Assembly (NCBI GenBank): GCA_035556195.1 | Contig: DATMFK010000067.1 | Coordinates: forward strand, 62,001-126,000 | DNA: 64,000 nt | Direction: 5' to 3' | Source of the DNA: G016756615 sp035556195 | GTDB lineage: Bacteria; Pseudomonadota; Alphaproteobacteria; Rhizobiales; Rhizobiaceae | In this document: one piece after another, positions 1 to 8,619 of the stretch | Position numbering within the stretch: position 1 is the first letter of the stretch | Layout: each line of letters starts with the position of its first letter | Position numbers and translations under genes: made by a program | Notes under the pieces: model-generated | Databases searched by the model: none | The model's input: the letters and a program-made list of their open reading frames with translations, nothing else | What the model was told of the DNA's origin: nothing

Positions 1-1396
1 GGCTGTCGTCCTTGCGGGAGACGAAAGCCACGGGCACCTCTCCCCAACGGTCGTCCTTCTGCCGGACCACGATCGCGTCGCTGACGCGCGGATCGGAAAG
101 CAGCACCCGCTCGATCTCGGCGGGGTAGATGTTCTCGCCGCCCGACTTGATCATGTATTTCGCGCGGTCGACGAAATCATAGCTGCCGTCGGCGTTGCGC
201 CGGAACAGGTCCCCCATGCGGAACCAGCCGCCTCGGAAATCGCGCGCGTTGGTTTCGTCCGCGTTCCAGTAACCGCTGAACACGGTCGGGCCGCGCACGG
301 CGGCCTCGCCAGCTTCGCCGTCGGGCACATCCGTGCCGTCGGGATCCACAAGCCGCAGGTCGCAAAAGGCGCTCTTGCGCTTCGACAGGCTCGCCGGAAC
401 CACGCCGGGAGCAAACAGGCAGGAGGAAGCAGGCGCAAGTCCCGTTTCCGTCGAACCGAAGCTGTTGAGATATGGCGCATTGGTCAGGCGCGAGAGTTCC
501 GCGATCAGGTGCTTCGGCACGAGGTCGGCCATGGCGCCGATGGCGCGGATGCTTTTCGGCCGGCGGCCGGTGCGCTGCAGGATCTCGACGACCGGCTCGA
601 TCGAGCCTGGCATCAGAAGCATCCATCCGAGCTCATAGCGCTCCATGATGTCGACGATCATGTCCGGGTCGAAGCCGTCGACGATGTGCGCTGTCGCGCC
701 CGACATGAGCGCGCCCAGCACCTGGTCGGTGGATCCCATATGGAACATCGGGGCCCACGCGACGAAGCCGTCGCTTTCCCTGGCATGCATGTCGACCCGC
801 AGCAGCATGTTGCGGGCGATCTGCGCCCGATGGCTTATCAGCGCACCCTTGGGCAGGCCGGTCGTGCCGCTGGTATAGAGGATCACGATCCCGTCTTCCG
901 GGTCGACTTGCGGAGGAGCATCCAGCGGCGGTGCGTTCCTCAGCAGAGTGTCGTAGTCCTGCTCGATCACGAGAAGGCGTCGACCTCGTAGCTCGAGACC
1001 CCGGGCGGTGGACGCGAAGCGTTCCGACGCGACGACGAGCACGGGCTCCACGAGGTCGATGCAGTGCTGCAGTTCGCCGGCCACAAGGCGCCAATTCTGG
1101 CATGCCACGATCGCGCCTAGACAGGCGGCGGCCAGTTCGATCTCGGCATATTCCAGGCGGTTCTCCGAAAGGAGTGCAATGCGCGCGCCCTGCGAGACGC
1201 CAAGGCTGGAAAGCGCGGAGGCGAGGCGTAGGACGCGCTCGTCCAATTCCCTATAGGTCACCTCCGCGGTTCCGGTGCGTATGGCCACGCCCTCAGGGTT
1301 GCGGCGGACGCATGCGCGGAAAAGCCCGTGAACGGTCAATCTACCCGCTGCGGCGATGTCCTCGCGTCGAGCCGTTTCCGATGTCGATGAATGCAT
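1..1396 (-). CDS. Acyl-CoA ligase (class I adenylate-forming), 3' end cut by window edge
   Basis: About 465 residues are visible; the C-terminus lies beyond the left edge. The start ATG at 1396 is preceded by GGAGGAG at 7 nt. The adenylate-forming P-loop YTSGTTGLPKG is at residues ~174-184, an NSFGSTETG-type adenylate motif follows mid-protein, and SGGENIYPAEIE near residue 435 is the hinge/C-terminal region typical of fatty- and aryl-CoA ligases. The enzyme should convert a carboxylic acid, ATP and CoA to acyl-CoA in the cytoplasm. It is the third gene of a minus-strand unit after an enoyl-CoA hydratase and a TetR regulator (48 nt gap), suggesting a beta-oxidation-like pathway. The exact acid is unknown. 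Family assignment is firm. Confidence 0.9.
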   Translation of the reverse strand, partial: MHSSTSETARREDIAAAGRLTVHGLFRACVRRNPEGVAIRTGTAEVTYRELDERVLRLASALSSLGVSQGARIALLSENRLEYAEIELAAACLGAIVACQNWRLVAGELQHCIDLVEPVLVVASERFASTARGLELRGRRLLVIEQDYDTLLRNAPPLDAPPQVDPEDGIVILYTSGTTGLPKGALISHRAQIARNMLLRVDMHARESDGFVAWAPMFHMGSTDQVLGALMSGATAHIVDGFDPDMIVDIMERYELGWMLLMPGSIEPVVEILQRTGRRPKSIRAIGAMADLVPKHLIAELSRLTNAPYLNSFGSTETGLAPASSCLFAPGVVPASLSKRKSAFCDLRLVDPDGTDVPDGEAGEAAVRGPTVFSGYWNADETNARDFRGGWFRMGDLFRRNADGSYDFVDRAKYMIKSGGENIYPAEIERVLLSDPRVSDAIVVRQKDDRWGEVPVAFVSRKDDS

Positions 1397-1444
1397 CCCA
1401 GTCTCCTCCCTGCGGTGCAATCCGGTTGACGATGTGGCGGCCGT

Positions 1445-2149
1445 TCAGGGACCCGCCCTGGAAGCGGTGCGCTCCAATCTGGCCACTGCCTTCTCGATGC
1501 GCTCGGCCAAGTCCGGCTGCATCTCCGTTGGCCGTCGTTTCTGAAGGCCGCTCAGGACGAGGTCGACGATCGCATCGGCGGTGGCATCCGGATCGAAGTC
1601 GCCTTCGCCGCGCAGATAGGCCCAGGTGCGGTGCTCGATGCAGCCATAGATCATGTCGCGAACGAGCCGCAGCGGCACGTCCTCGCGGAGTTCGTCAGCG
1701 TCGATGCCCTCCTTGATGATATCCAGCGTGCGGCGCGTGTATTGGCGATTGAGCTCATAGACGGCCGTGTGGCTGTAGTCGTTGCCTGTCCGCAGAAACT
1801 GAAACATCAGGTTGCACAGCGCCGGCTCCTCATGAATCGTTTTCAGGTGGCGCCAGATCATGAAGCGCAGGCGGTTACGCGTGCCCTGTATGCCTGAAAG
1901 TTGCTGGTCGTAGTCGGCAAGCATCGACTCGTACCAGTCCTCGATCACCTTGACGAGCAGATCGCGCTTGTTCTCGAAATAGCGGTAAATGCTGCCTTCG
2001 ACGACGTTCGCCAGCTCGGCGATGTCGGATAAAGGGGCGTCCTCGTATCCTTTTTCGCGAAAGACCGATCGCGCGGCTTTCATGATGTCGGCGATACGCC
2101 TTTCCCTCGACAGGCGAAAGACCTGGCGACGCCCTGTTCCGTTGCTCAT
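1445..2149 (-). CDS. TetR/AcrR family transcriptional regulator
   Basis: The 234-residue protein has an N-terminal helix-turn-helix (RIADIMKAARSVFREKGYED, then EGSIYRYFENKRDLL), the classic TetR DNA-binding signature. The chosen ATG at 2149 overlaps the TGA of the upstream hydratase by one base, so the two are probably translationally coupled; an in-frame upstream start would run inside the hydratase. The C-terminal ligand domain resembles FadR/PaaR-like TetR proteins that respond to acyl-CoAs, though this is inference. It sits between a hydratase and an acyl-CoA ligase and probably represses both this unit and the divergent HAAT operon. A candidate operator palindrome lies at 3026-3040. Confidence 0.88.
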   Translation of the reverse strand: MSNGTGRRQVFRLSRERRIADIMKAARSVFREKGYEDAPLSDIAELANVVEGSIYRYFENKRDLLVKVIEDWYESMLADYDQQLSGIQGTRNRLRFMIWRHLKTIHEEPALCNLMFQFLRTGNDYSHTAVYELNRQYTRRTLDIIKEGIDADELREDVPLRLVRDMIYGCIEHRTWAYLRGEGDFDPDATADAIVDLVLSGLQKRRPTEMQPDLAERIEKAVARLERTASRAGP

Positions 2150-2964
2150 CAACCCTCCATCCGAAAGCCCGCGGGCCTCTTTTCGGTGAAGGCCAGCATG
2201 CCTTCCCACCACTCCGGCCCCGAGGCGGCAGCAGTAACTGCATCGAGTGCGATCCGGTCCGCTTCCTCCGCCCCAGCCGTCTCGCAGCGATACAGGGCTC
2301 GTTTGGTCTCTGCAATGGAAATGGGGCTGCAGAGCAGGAAGCGCCTGGCAAAGGCCGTCGCGGCCGCATCGAGCTCATCGGCAGGATGGACGGCATTCGC
2401 CAGCCCCAGGGCTTTGGCATCGGAGGCGCTCAGCTGTTCTCCGAGAAGTGCCACCTCCAATGCCTTGGCGCGACCCAGGACATGGGCAAGCGACTGCACC
2501 CCGCCGGCGCCGGCCAAGGCGCCAAGCCGGGTCTCTGTGAGTCCGATCCGGGCGTTCTCCGCCATGAGCCGGAAGTCGCAGGAAAGAGCCAGCTCGCAGC
2601 CACCGCCCAGGGCGAAGCCGTTGATTGCGGCTATCGTCACGAAAGGCGCTTCGCGCAACCTGCGGAAGGTGCGGACGATGGGCTGCACATAATCGTCGCG
2701 GATTGCACGGGCGTTCCGATAGAGCGGCGATCCGCTGTCCGTGAAATACTTGACATGGGCGCCGCCGCAAAAGGTCTTGCCGGAGCCCGTGATGATGAGC
2801 ACGCGAGCCTTTTGCGCCCACGCGTCGTCCAGCAGCCGGTTGAGCGTGCCCAGGAGCTCGGTGGTGAGCGTGTTGTGCGAAGAGCCTCGCGTCAGCCTGA
2901 TGCGGCCGATTCCCACAGCCGGCCAATCGAGCTCAGCGGGTTCGCACATCTCCTGTTCCACCAT
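2149..2964 (-). CDS. Enoyl-CoA hydratase/isomerase family protein
   Basis: This is a 271-residue crotonase-fold protein. The oxyanion-hole segment GSGKTFCGGAHVKYF and the second one ALGGGCELALSCDF are present, and both glutamates expected for a hydratase (in GGGCELA and GLTETRLG) are retained. That favours a real hydratase over a thioesterase or dehalogenase. ATG 2964 is preferred over the in-frame GTG at 2970 because GGAGGGG lies about 7 nt upstream of the ATG. It is the first gene of the minus-strand unit with the TetR regulator and acyl-CoA ligase. It likely hydrates an enoyl-CoA made from the acid activated by the neighbouring ligases. Confidence 0.88.
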   Translation of the reverse strand: MVEQEMCEPAELDWPAVGIGRIRLTRGSSHNTLTTELLGTLNRLLDDAWAQKARVLIITGSGKTFCGGAHVKYFTDSGSPLYRNARAIRDDYVQPIVRTFRRLREAPFVTIAAINGFALGGGCELALSCDFRLMAENARIGLTETRLGALAGAGGVQSLAHVLGRAKALEVALLGEQLSASDAKALGLANAVHPADELDAAATAFARRFLLCSPISIAETKRALYRCETAGAEEADRIALDAVTAAASGPEWWEGMLAFTEKRPAGFRMEG

Positions 2965-3025
2965 GATCACCCCTCCGAGGAATTGCGATTTTGTAGATTG
3001 ACAAACGGCACGGTCGTCCCTCTTA

Positions 3026-3040
3026 ATGAATACAATTCAT
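3026..3040. promoter_or_regulatory. Candidate TetR operator in divergent intergenic region
   Basis: The 293-bp space (2965-3257) between the hydratase unit and the livF-led operon holds ATGAAT-aca-ATTCAT, a perfect 6-bp-arm palindrome in an AT-rich patch that stands out from the GC-rich surroundings. A 9-bp inverted repeat (GATAACGGC 3066-3074 / GCCGTTATC 3117-3125) lies nearby. The location between two divergent units, one encoding a TetR protein, makes an operator plausible. No convincing -35/-10 pair was identified. Function is inferred only. Confidence 0.4.
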
Positions 3041-3257
3041 CATTTCGTCGCTAAGCGCAAGAGCAGATAACGGCGCAAGCGGTAGCACCGGGAGGGGACG
3101 CAGTGGCAGCGGAAATGCCGTTATCGCGGAGTTTTTGCCGAGCTTCAACTTTCTCTTATGCGGCTCGTCCGGCCGATTGCGCAGTCTTGCCGGCCTACCA
3201 TCGAAGCAAAACAATTGCGTTGATAAGCGTCGTTCATTTGGATCGCGGCAATTGGCC

Positions 3258-4046
3258 ATGCTGGCGTTGAACAACGTTCAAATTCTCTACGACCGGGCGA
3301 TCGAAGCCGTCCGGGACGTTTCCCTCGAGGTTCCCGTCGGCAAGATCGTGGCGTTGCTCGGCTCCAATGGTGCGGGGAAGTCAACGATCCTCAAAGCGAT
3401 CTCAGGTGTCCTCGGCCAGGAGCATGGCGAGATCGTGAGCGGGTCGATTGAGCTCGAAGGGAAGCAGCTCACCGGCCAGACGCCGCGGGAAATCGTCGAG
3501 AAGGGGGTGCTCCAGGTGCCCGAAGGCAGGGCGCTTTTCGCGACGCTGACCGTCGAGGAAAACCTGCTGATGGGAGGCTTCACCCGCAGCCGTGCGGAGT
3601 CGTCAGAAGGGCTCGAGCGCGTCTACCAGATGTTCCCTCGGGTGAAGGAGCGCCGCAGCCAGGTCTCCGGCTATCTCTCCGGCGGCGAGCAGCAGATGGT
3701 GGCGATCGGCCGGGCGCTGATGGGCAGGCCCAGGCTGATCATGCTGGATGAGCCCTCGCTCGGCCTCGCGCCCCAGATCGTCGACACGATCTTCGAGGCG
3801 ATCATCGCGCTGAACAAGGACAGTGCGCTGACCGTGCTGCTTGTCGAACAGAACGCGCAGCTCGCTCTTCAGACCGCTTCCTACGGATACATCATCGAGA
3901 ATGGCCGGATCGTCCTCGACGGTACGGCCGAGAAGTTGCGCGCCAATGACGACGTGCAGGAATTCTACCTCGGCTTCTCGGGCGGCGAGCGCAAGAGCAT
4001 GCGCGACGTCAAGCACTACAAGCGTCGCAAGAGGTGGCTCTCGTGA
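3258..4046 (+). CDS. livF: HAAT-family ABC transporter ATP-binding protein (LivF type)
   Basis: This 262-residue cytoplasmic ATPase has Walker A GSNGAGKST, signature LSGGEQQM, Walker B LIMLDEPS and an H-loop-region VEQNAQLAL, all typical of LivF. The ATG at 3258 begins the conserved MLALNNVQILYDRAIEAV segment; upstream in-frame residues show no homology-like character. A basic tail (KHYKRRKRW) follows the ABC core, a feature I associate with LivF proteins encoded next to acyl-CoA ligases. It is the first gene of livF-livG-ligase-livH-livM-binding protein, and its stop overlaps livG. The substrate is probably a carboxylic acid rather than leucine, judged from the context. Confidence 0.9.
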   Translation: MLALNNVQILYDRAIEAVRDVSLEVPVGKIVALLGSNGAGKSTILKAISGVLGQEHGEIVSGSIELEGKQLTGQTPREIVEKGVLQVPEGRALFATLTVEENLLMGGFTRSRAESSEGLERVYQMFPRVKERRSQVSGYLSGGEQQMVAIGRALMGRPRLIMLDEPSLGLAPQIVDTIFEAIIALNKDSALTVLLVEQNAQLALQTASYGYIIENGRIVLDGTAEKLRANDDVQEFYLGFSGGERKSMRDVKHYKRRKRWLS

Positions 4047-4819
4047 CCGGCTTTCTCGAATTGCAAGGCGTCACCAAGCGCTTCGGCGGACTGGTGGCGG
4101 TCAACGATGTCAGCCTGTCGGTCGAGGAAGGGCAGATTTACAGCCTGATCGGACCCAATGGCGCCGGCAAGACCACGCTTTTCAACCTGATCAGCGCGGT
4201 CTTCCGGCCCAGTAGCGGCCGGATCCTGTTCCAGGGAAAAGACCTGACGCGGCTTCCGACCCACGCACTGGCCCGCCTCGGCATTGCCCGGACGTTCCAG
4301 AACCTGGCCGTGTTCAAGCACGAGACGGTCGTCAACAACCTCCTCGTCGGAATGCACTCGCATCTGAGGTCGGACCCGATCTCGGCCGCATTCTTCTGGG
4401 GACGGACCCGCCGTGAGGAGGTCGCCGCGCGGGACCGTATCGAGCAAATCATCGACTTTCTCGAGATCGAGGACATTCGCGATCATCCGGTCGGCACGCT
4501 TTCCTATGGACAGCAGAAGCGCGTCGAATTGGGCCGGGCGCTGGCGGTCGCGCCGAAGCTGCTGCTGCTCGACGAGATGGTGTCGGGCATGAACCAGGAG
4601 GAGCGCGAGGACATCGCCCGCTTCATTCTCGACCTCAAGGACGAGCTCGGCATGACCGTGTTCATGGTCGAGCACGACATGGGCATCGTGATGGACATCT
4701 CCGACCATGTCTGCGTCGTGAATTATGGGCGCAAGATCGCCGAGGGCGCGCCGGCCGACGTCGCTTCGAACCCGGCCGTCATCGACGCCTATCTCGGCGC
4801 AAAGAGGAGCGCCGCATGA
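4043..4819 (+). CDS. livG: HAAT-family ABC transporter ATP-binding protein (LivG type)
   Basis: This 258-residue ATPase has Walker A GPNGAGKTT, the LivG-like IARTFQNLAVF segment, signature LSYGQQKRVELGRAL, Walker B LLLLDEM and H-loop VEHDM. The GTG at 4043 overlaps the livF stop (GTGA), and AGAGG sits 8 nt upstream; an in-frame GTG at 4034 would add three residues but has a poorer ribosome-binding site. Walker B reads DEMVSGMN rather than the usual DEPAAGLN. Such substitutions occur in this ligase-associated subgroup and leave the catalytic Glu intact. It pairs with the adjacent LivF to power LivHM. Confidence 0.9.
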   Translation: MTGFLELQGVTKRFGGLVAVNDVSLSVEEGQIYSLIGPNGAGKTTLFNLISAVFRPSSGRILFQGKDLTRLPTHALARLGIARTFQNLAVFKHETVVNNLLVGMHSHLRSDPISAAFFWGRTRREEVAARDRIEQIIDFLEIEDIRDHPVGTLSYGQQKRVELGRALAVAPKLLLLDEMVSGMNQEEREDIARFILDLKDELGMTVFMVEHDMGIVMDISDHVCVVNYGRKIAEGAPADVASNPAVIDAYLGAKRSAA

Positions 4820-6660
4820 CCGGGGCACTCGATTTTTCCGATCTCACCATGCCGCAGGTGCTCAAGCATCGCGCCGAAACGCAGGGCGGGGATCTGGCGC
4901 TGCGCGAGAAGCAAAGGGGGCTCTGGCGTCGCTTCACCTGGAAGGATTATTTCGAGAACGCGCGTCTGACCGCCATCGGGCTTTACGCCCTCGGATTTTG
5001 TCCCGGCGACCGTATCGCGGTCGCCGGCGACGACAGCCCGCAATGGCTCTTCTCCGACCTCGCAGCCCAGATGGCCGGCGGGGCATGCCTCGGGATCTAT
5101 CCGACCAACCCCTGGCCGGAGCTGCAATACATCGTGCGCCATTCGCGCGCGAAGGTCATCGTGTGCGGGGACCAGGAGCAGACCGACAAGGTTCTCGAGG
5201 CGCGTCTGCAGGATGGCGGGCTTCCCGATCTGGCGCATATCGTCTGCGTCGACATGAAAGGCATGCGCCAGTATCGCGAACCCGGCCTCATGTCCTTCGA
5301 AGACTTGCTCGAACTCGGCCGCCGCAAGGAGGCGGAGTTCGGACCCATGATCGACGCTCAGCTCGGCAAGGGAAAGGCCGACGACGTCGCGATCGTGGTC
5401 TATACGTCCGGGACGACCGGGATGCCGAAGGGAGCGATGCTGACGCATCGCAACATGCTGCACTCGGCCGCGCAGGTCGTGGACATTCACGGGCTCAGTC
5501 GCGAGACCTATTCGGTTCTCTGTTACCTGCCTCTCTGCCACGTCGCGGAGCGGAGCTTTTCGACGGTGATGCAGCTGGTGACCGGTTGCACCGTCTCCTT
5601 CGCCGAATCCGTGGACACCGTGGTGGTCAATCTGCGCGAGATCGCGCCGAAGGGGTTCCTCGGCGTGCCCCGCATCTGGGAAAAGATGCAGCAGAGCGTG
5701 CTCTACCGCGTGAAGGACACAACCCCTTTCCAGCGCCGCGTCTACGAGGCCTGCATGAAGCGCGGCCGGCCGATCGCGGAGCGGCGCTTGGCCAATGGCG
5801 GCAGCTTCGCCGGGGTAGGGGACCGCCTGGTCTTCACGCTCCTGTCCCTGATCTGTTTTCGCAGCTTGCGGACCTTCCTCGGCATCGATCGCGTGCGTGC
5901 GGGCTTCTGCGGGGGCGCGACCGTGTCGCCTGAGGTGCTGCTCTTCTTCTGGATCCTCGGTGTGCCTGTCTACCAGATCTATGGCATGACCGAGAGCGCT
6001 GGAGTTTCACATACCCAGCGTCCGGGGGCGACAACCCTCGGCCGATCAGGGCCGCTGATCGCGGGGGTGGAGCAGAAGCTGGCTCCGGATGGCGAATTGC
6101 TTCTGCGCGGTCCGAGCATCTTCAAGGGATATCTCTTCGACGAGGCGGCAACGAGCCGCGCCTTGAGCGACGGCTGGCTTCATACCGGCGACATTGTCGA
6201 GATCGAAGCGAATGGGGAGGCGCATGTCCGCGATCGCAAGAAGGACATCCTGATCACCTCGGGCGGCAAGAACATCACGCCCTCCCTGATCGAGAACGCG
6301 CTGAAGGACTCCCCCTATATCCGCGAGGCCATCCTTCTCGGAGACGGACGCAACTTCCTGTCGGCCCTTATTCAGATCGATCTCGAGACGACCGGAAAAT
6401 GGGCCCAGCAACAGAACCTCCAATACACCACCTATCGGACATTGGCCCAGAACGAGAAGGTCCGCGAACTGATCGCCGCAGAAGTCAAGCGCGTGAACGA
6501 CCGCTTTGCCCGCGTCGAGAACGTGCGCAAGTTCGTGATCCTGAGCAAGGAGCTCGACCACGACGATGGCGAGCTGACAGCGACGATGAAGGTGCGCCGC
6601 AGGATCGTCGAGGAAAAATTCCGCGCTGAAATCCAGTCGATCTATGGGGATGCGGCCTGA
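4816..6660 (+). CDS. Long-chain-type acyl-CoA ligase encoded inside a HAAT operon
   Basis: This 614-residue adenylate-forming enzyme has P-loop YTSGTTGMPKGAM near residue 196, adenylate motif YGMTESAG near 393, and the RKKDILITSGGKNITP hinge/A8-A10 region. Length and motifs match long-chain (FadD15/ACSL-like) ligases. The ATG overlaps the livG stop (ATGA) and its own TGA overlaps the livH ATG, so it is translationally coupled to the transporter subunits on both sides. That arrangement argues for import coupled to CoA activation of the transported acid. This is a second, distinct ligase beside the one at the left edge. The substrate is unknown; long-chain, terpenoid, steroid-side-chain or aromatic acids are all possible. 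Confidence 0.92.
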   Translation: MTGALDFSDLTMPQVLKHRAETQGGDLALREKQRGLWRRFTWKDYFENARLTAIGLYALGFCPGDRIAVAGDDSPQWLFSDLAAQMAGGACLGIYPTNPWPELQYIVRHSRAKVIVCGDQEQTDKVLEARLQDGGLPDLAHIVCVDMKGMRQYREPGLMSFEDLLELGRRKEAEFGPMIDAQLGKGKADDVAIVVYTSGTTGMPKGAMLTHRNMLHSAAQVVDIHGLSRETYSVLCYLPLCHVAERSFSTVMQLVTGCTVSFAESVDTVVVNLREIAPKGFLGVPRIWEKMQQSVLYRVKDTTPFQRRVYEACMKRGRPIAERRLANGGSFAGVGDRLVFTLLSLICFRSLRTFLGIDRVRAGFCGGATVSPEVLLFFWILGVPVYQIYGMTESAGVSHTQRPGATTLGRSGPLIAGVEQKLAPDGELLLRGPSIFKGYLFDEAATSRALSDGWLHTGDIVEIEANGEAHVRDRKKDILITSGGKNITPSLIENALKDSPYIREAILLGDGRNFLSALIQIDLETTGKWAQQQNLQYTTYRTLAQNEKVRELIAAEVKRVNDRFARVENVRKFVILSKELDHDDGELTATMKVRRRIVEEKFRAEIQSIYGDAA

Positions 6661-7532
6661 TGGACTTCCTGCTTCTGCTCATCTCGACGGGCCTGGTTTC
6701 GGGCGCCGCCTATGGCCTCATAGCAATGGGCTTCGCCATCATTTTCAAGTCGACCGGCGTGGTGAACTTCGCCCAGGGCGAACTGGTGATGCTCACCGCC
6801 TACATTTCCTTCACGCTCTACTCGACCTTTGAACTTTCCTTCTTTCCGCTCATCATCGTGACGATCCCGATTTCGATGCTCATCGGCCTTGTGCTCGAGC
6901 GGCTCTTCATCCGGCCCATGCTGGGCGAACCCATCTTCGCGATCGTCATGGTCACTGTCGGGCTGGCAGTCATTCTTCGCGGCATCACCATCATGATCTG
7001 GGGGCCTGATCCGTTCAACTTCACGGCGGGAATTCCCGCAGATGTCGTCTATATAGGCTCGGTCCCGTTCTATCCCGCCCAGCTCTACCTCATCGGCGCC
7101 CTTGCCGCCCTGACGGCCGCGGGCTGGGCATTCCTCCGCTTCAGCCGCATCGGGATCGCGATGCGCGCCGTCGCTGCGAACGAAACCGCCGCCCTTCTCG
7201 TGGGGATCAGCGTCAGCCGGATTCATGCCGTGGCATGGATGCTTTCGGCCGCGGTCGCCTCGGTCGCGGGCGTTCTCTTCGCGGCGAACTTCAAGCTTGC
7301 GCCGGATCTGTGGTTCCAGGGGTTGAAGTCCTTCCCCGCCGTCATCCTGGGCGGGCTCGATTCGGTGATCGGCTCGGCCATGGCCGGCCTCATCATCGGC
7401 ATGATCGAGAACCTATTCCAGGGCTATGTCGGTCAGGGTCTGCGCGAGATCTCCGGTTTCATCGTCATCATCATCGTGCTGATGGTCCGCCCCTACGGAT
7501 TGTTCGGCAGCAAGGACATCGAGCGGGTCTGA
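6660..7532 (+). CDS. livH: HAAT-family ABC transporter permease (LivH type)
   Basis: This 290-residue hydrophobic protein has about eight predicted membrane segments. It carries the LivH hallmarks GLVSGAAYGLIAMGFAIIFK near the N-terminus, NFAQGELVML, and a C-terminal ILGGLDSVIGSAMAG loop that contacts the ATPases. The start overlaps the ligase stop (TGATG), and the stop overlaps the livM start, so the operon is tightly coupled. With LivM it forms the inner-membrane channel. Substrate is not determined by sequence. Confidence 0.92.
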   Translation: MDFLLLLISTGLVSGAAYGLIAMGFAIIFKSTGVVNFAQGELVMLTAYISFTLYSTFELSFFPLIIVTIPISMLIGLVLERLFIRPMLGEPIFAIVMVTVGLAVILRGITIMIWGPDPFNFTAGIPADVVYIGSVPFYPAQLYLIGALAALTAAGWAFLRFSRIGIAMRAVAANETAALLVGISVSRIHAVAWMLSAAVASVAGVLFAANFKLAPDLWFQGLKSFPAVILGGLDSVIGSAMAGLIIGMIENLFQGYVGQGLREISGFIVIIIVLMVRPYGLFGSKDIERV

Positions 7533-8578
7533 TGCGTACGGGTCATTTCAAGGAGCGGACGGGCCAGCTCATCGCGCTGAGCGACAGCAAGGTGGTGTGG
7601 TCCTTCGTCGGCTTGCTGTTCGCAATCGCGCTGGTGGCGCCGCTGGTGCTCGGCAACTATCAGCTCACGCTGCTCGTATCCGCTCTGATCGCGGTCATCG
7701 GCGCGGTCGGGCTCAACATGCTCACGGGCACGACTGGGTTGATCTCGCTCGGGCAGGCGGGTTTTCTGGCGGTCGGCGCCTACACCAACGCCATCCTTAT
7801 GATGGACTTCGGCTGGCCGGTCTGGCTCTCGCTGCCGGCTGGCGGCGTTGTCGCGGCCCTCGTCAGCATCTTGGTCGGCGTTCCGTCGCTGCGCCTCAAG
7901 GGGCTCTATCTCGCCATTACGACGCTGGCTTTCGCCTTCATCATCAACCACGTAATCCTCTACGCCGAGGGGCTGACCCACGGTCCGAACGGCATATTCG
8001 TCTCCGGCGCAAAGGTGGCGGGCATCGATCTCCAGCGGGGCAGGCCGCTCTACTACATGACGCTGGGCATCACCGTGATCGTCGTATTCGCGGCCCTGAA
8101 CATCCAGCGTTCACGCGTCGGACGGGCATGGATGGCGATCCGCGACCATGACATCGCGGCACGCGTCATGGGCATCGATCTCGTTCGCTACAAGCTGCTT
8201 GCCTTCATGGTGAGCTCGTTCATCGTAGGCATCGCCGGCGCGTTGATTTCGCTCCAGATCCGCTTCGTCAATATCGATGTCTTCGCGCTGATCCTGTCGA
8301 TCGAGGCGCTTGCCATCATCATCCTCGGCGGGCTCGGCTCGATCGCCGGGGCGATCCTGGGTGCCATATTCCTGTCGCTGCTGCCCGAGGCCATCCGGCT
8401 CTTCTTCGAGGCTTTCGCCGACACCAGCTCGAGCTTCTACACGAGCTATGTCTACGAGATTCGGGGCATCACCTACGGCATCGTCATCATCATATTCCTG
8501 CGCCTCCAGCCCGAGGGACTGATCGGGATCTGGCGGGACGTTCGAAAATACTGGAGCAGGTGGCCGCTCGCCTATTAG
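7532..8578 (+). CDS. livM: HAAT-family ABC transporter permease (LivM type)
   Basis: This 348-residue membrane protein starts at the ATG overlapping the livH stop (TGATG at 7532). After a short cytoplasmic leader it has multiple transmembrane segments, the LivM signature LNMLTGTTGLISLGQAGFLA, and the ILGGLGSIAGAILGA loop near the C-terminus. It heterodimerises with LivH. It is followed after 41 nt by the periplasmic binding protein gene, completing the transport operon. Confidence 0.92.
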   Translation: MRTGHFKERTGQLIALSDSKVVWSFVGLLFAIALVAPLVLGNYQLTLLVSALIAVIGAVGLNMLTGTTGLISLGQAGFLAVGAYTNAILMMDFGWPVWLSLPAGGVVAALVSILVGVPSLRLKGLYLAITTLAFAFIINHVILYAEGLTHGPNGIFVSGAKVAGIDLQRGRPLYYMTLGITVIVVFAALNIQRSRVGRAWMAIRDHDIAARVMGIDLVRYKLLAFMVSSFIVGIAGALISLQIRFVNIDVFALILSIEALAIIILGGLGSIAGAILGAIFLSLLPEAIRLFFEAFADTSSSFYTSYVYEIRGITYGIVIIIFLRLQPEGLIGIWRDVRKYWSRWPLAY

Positions 8579-8619
8579 CCGGCTGAGAACCGGACAGGCA
8601 GCCAATTTTGGAGGAGACT

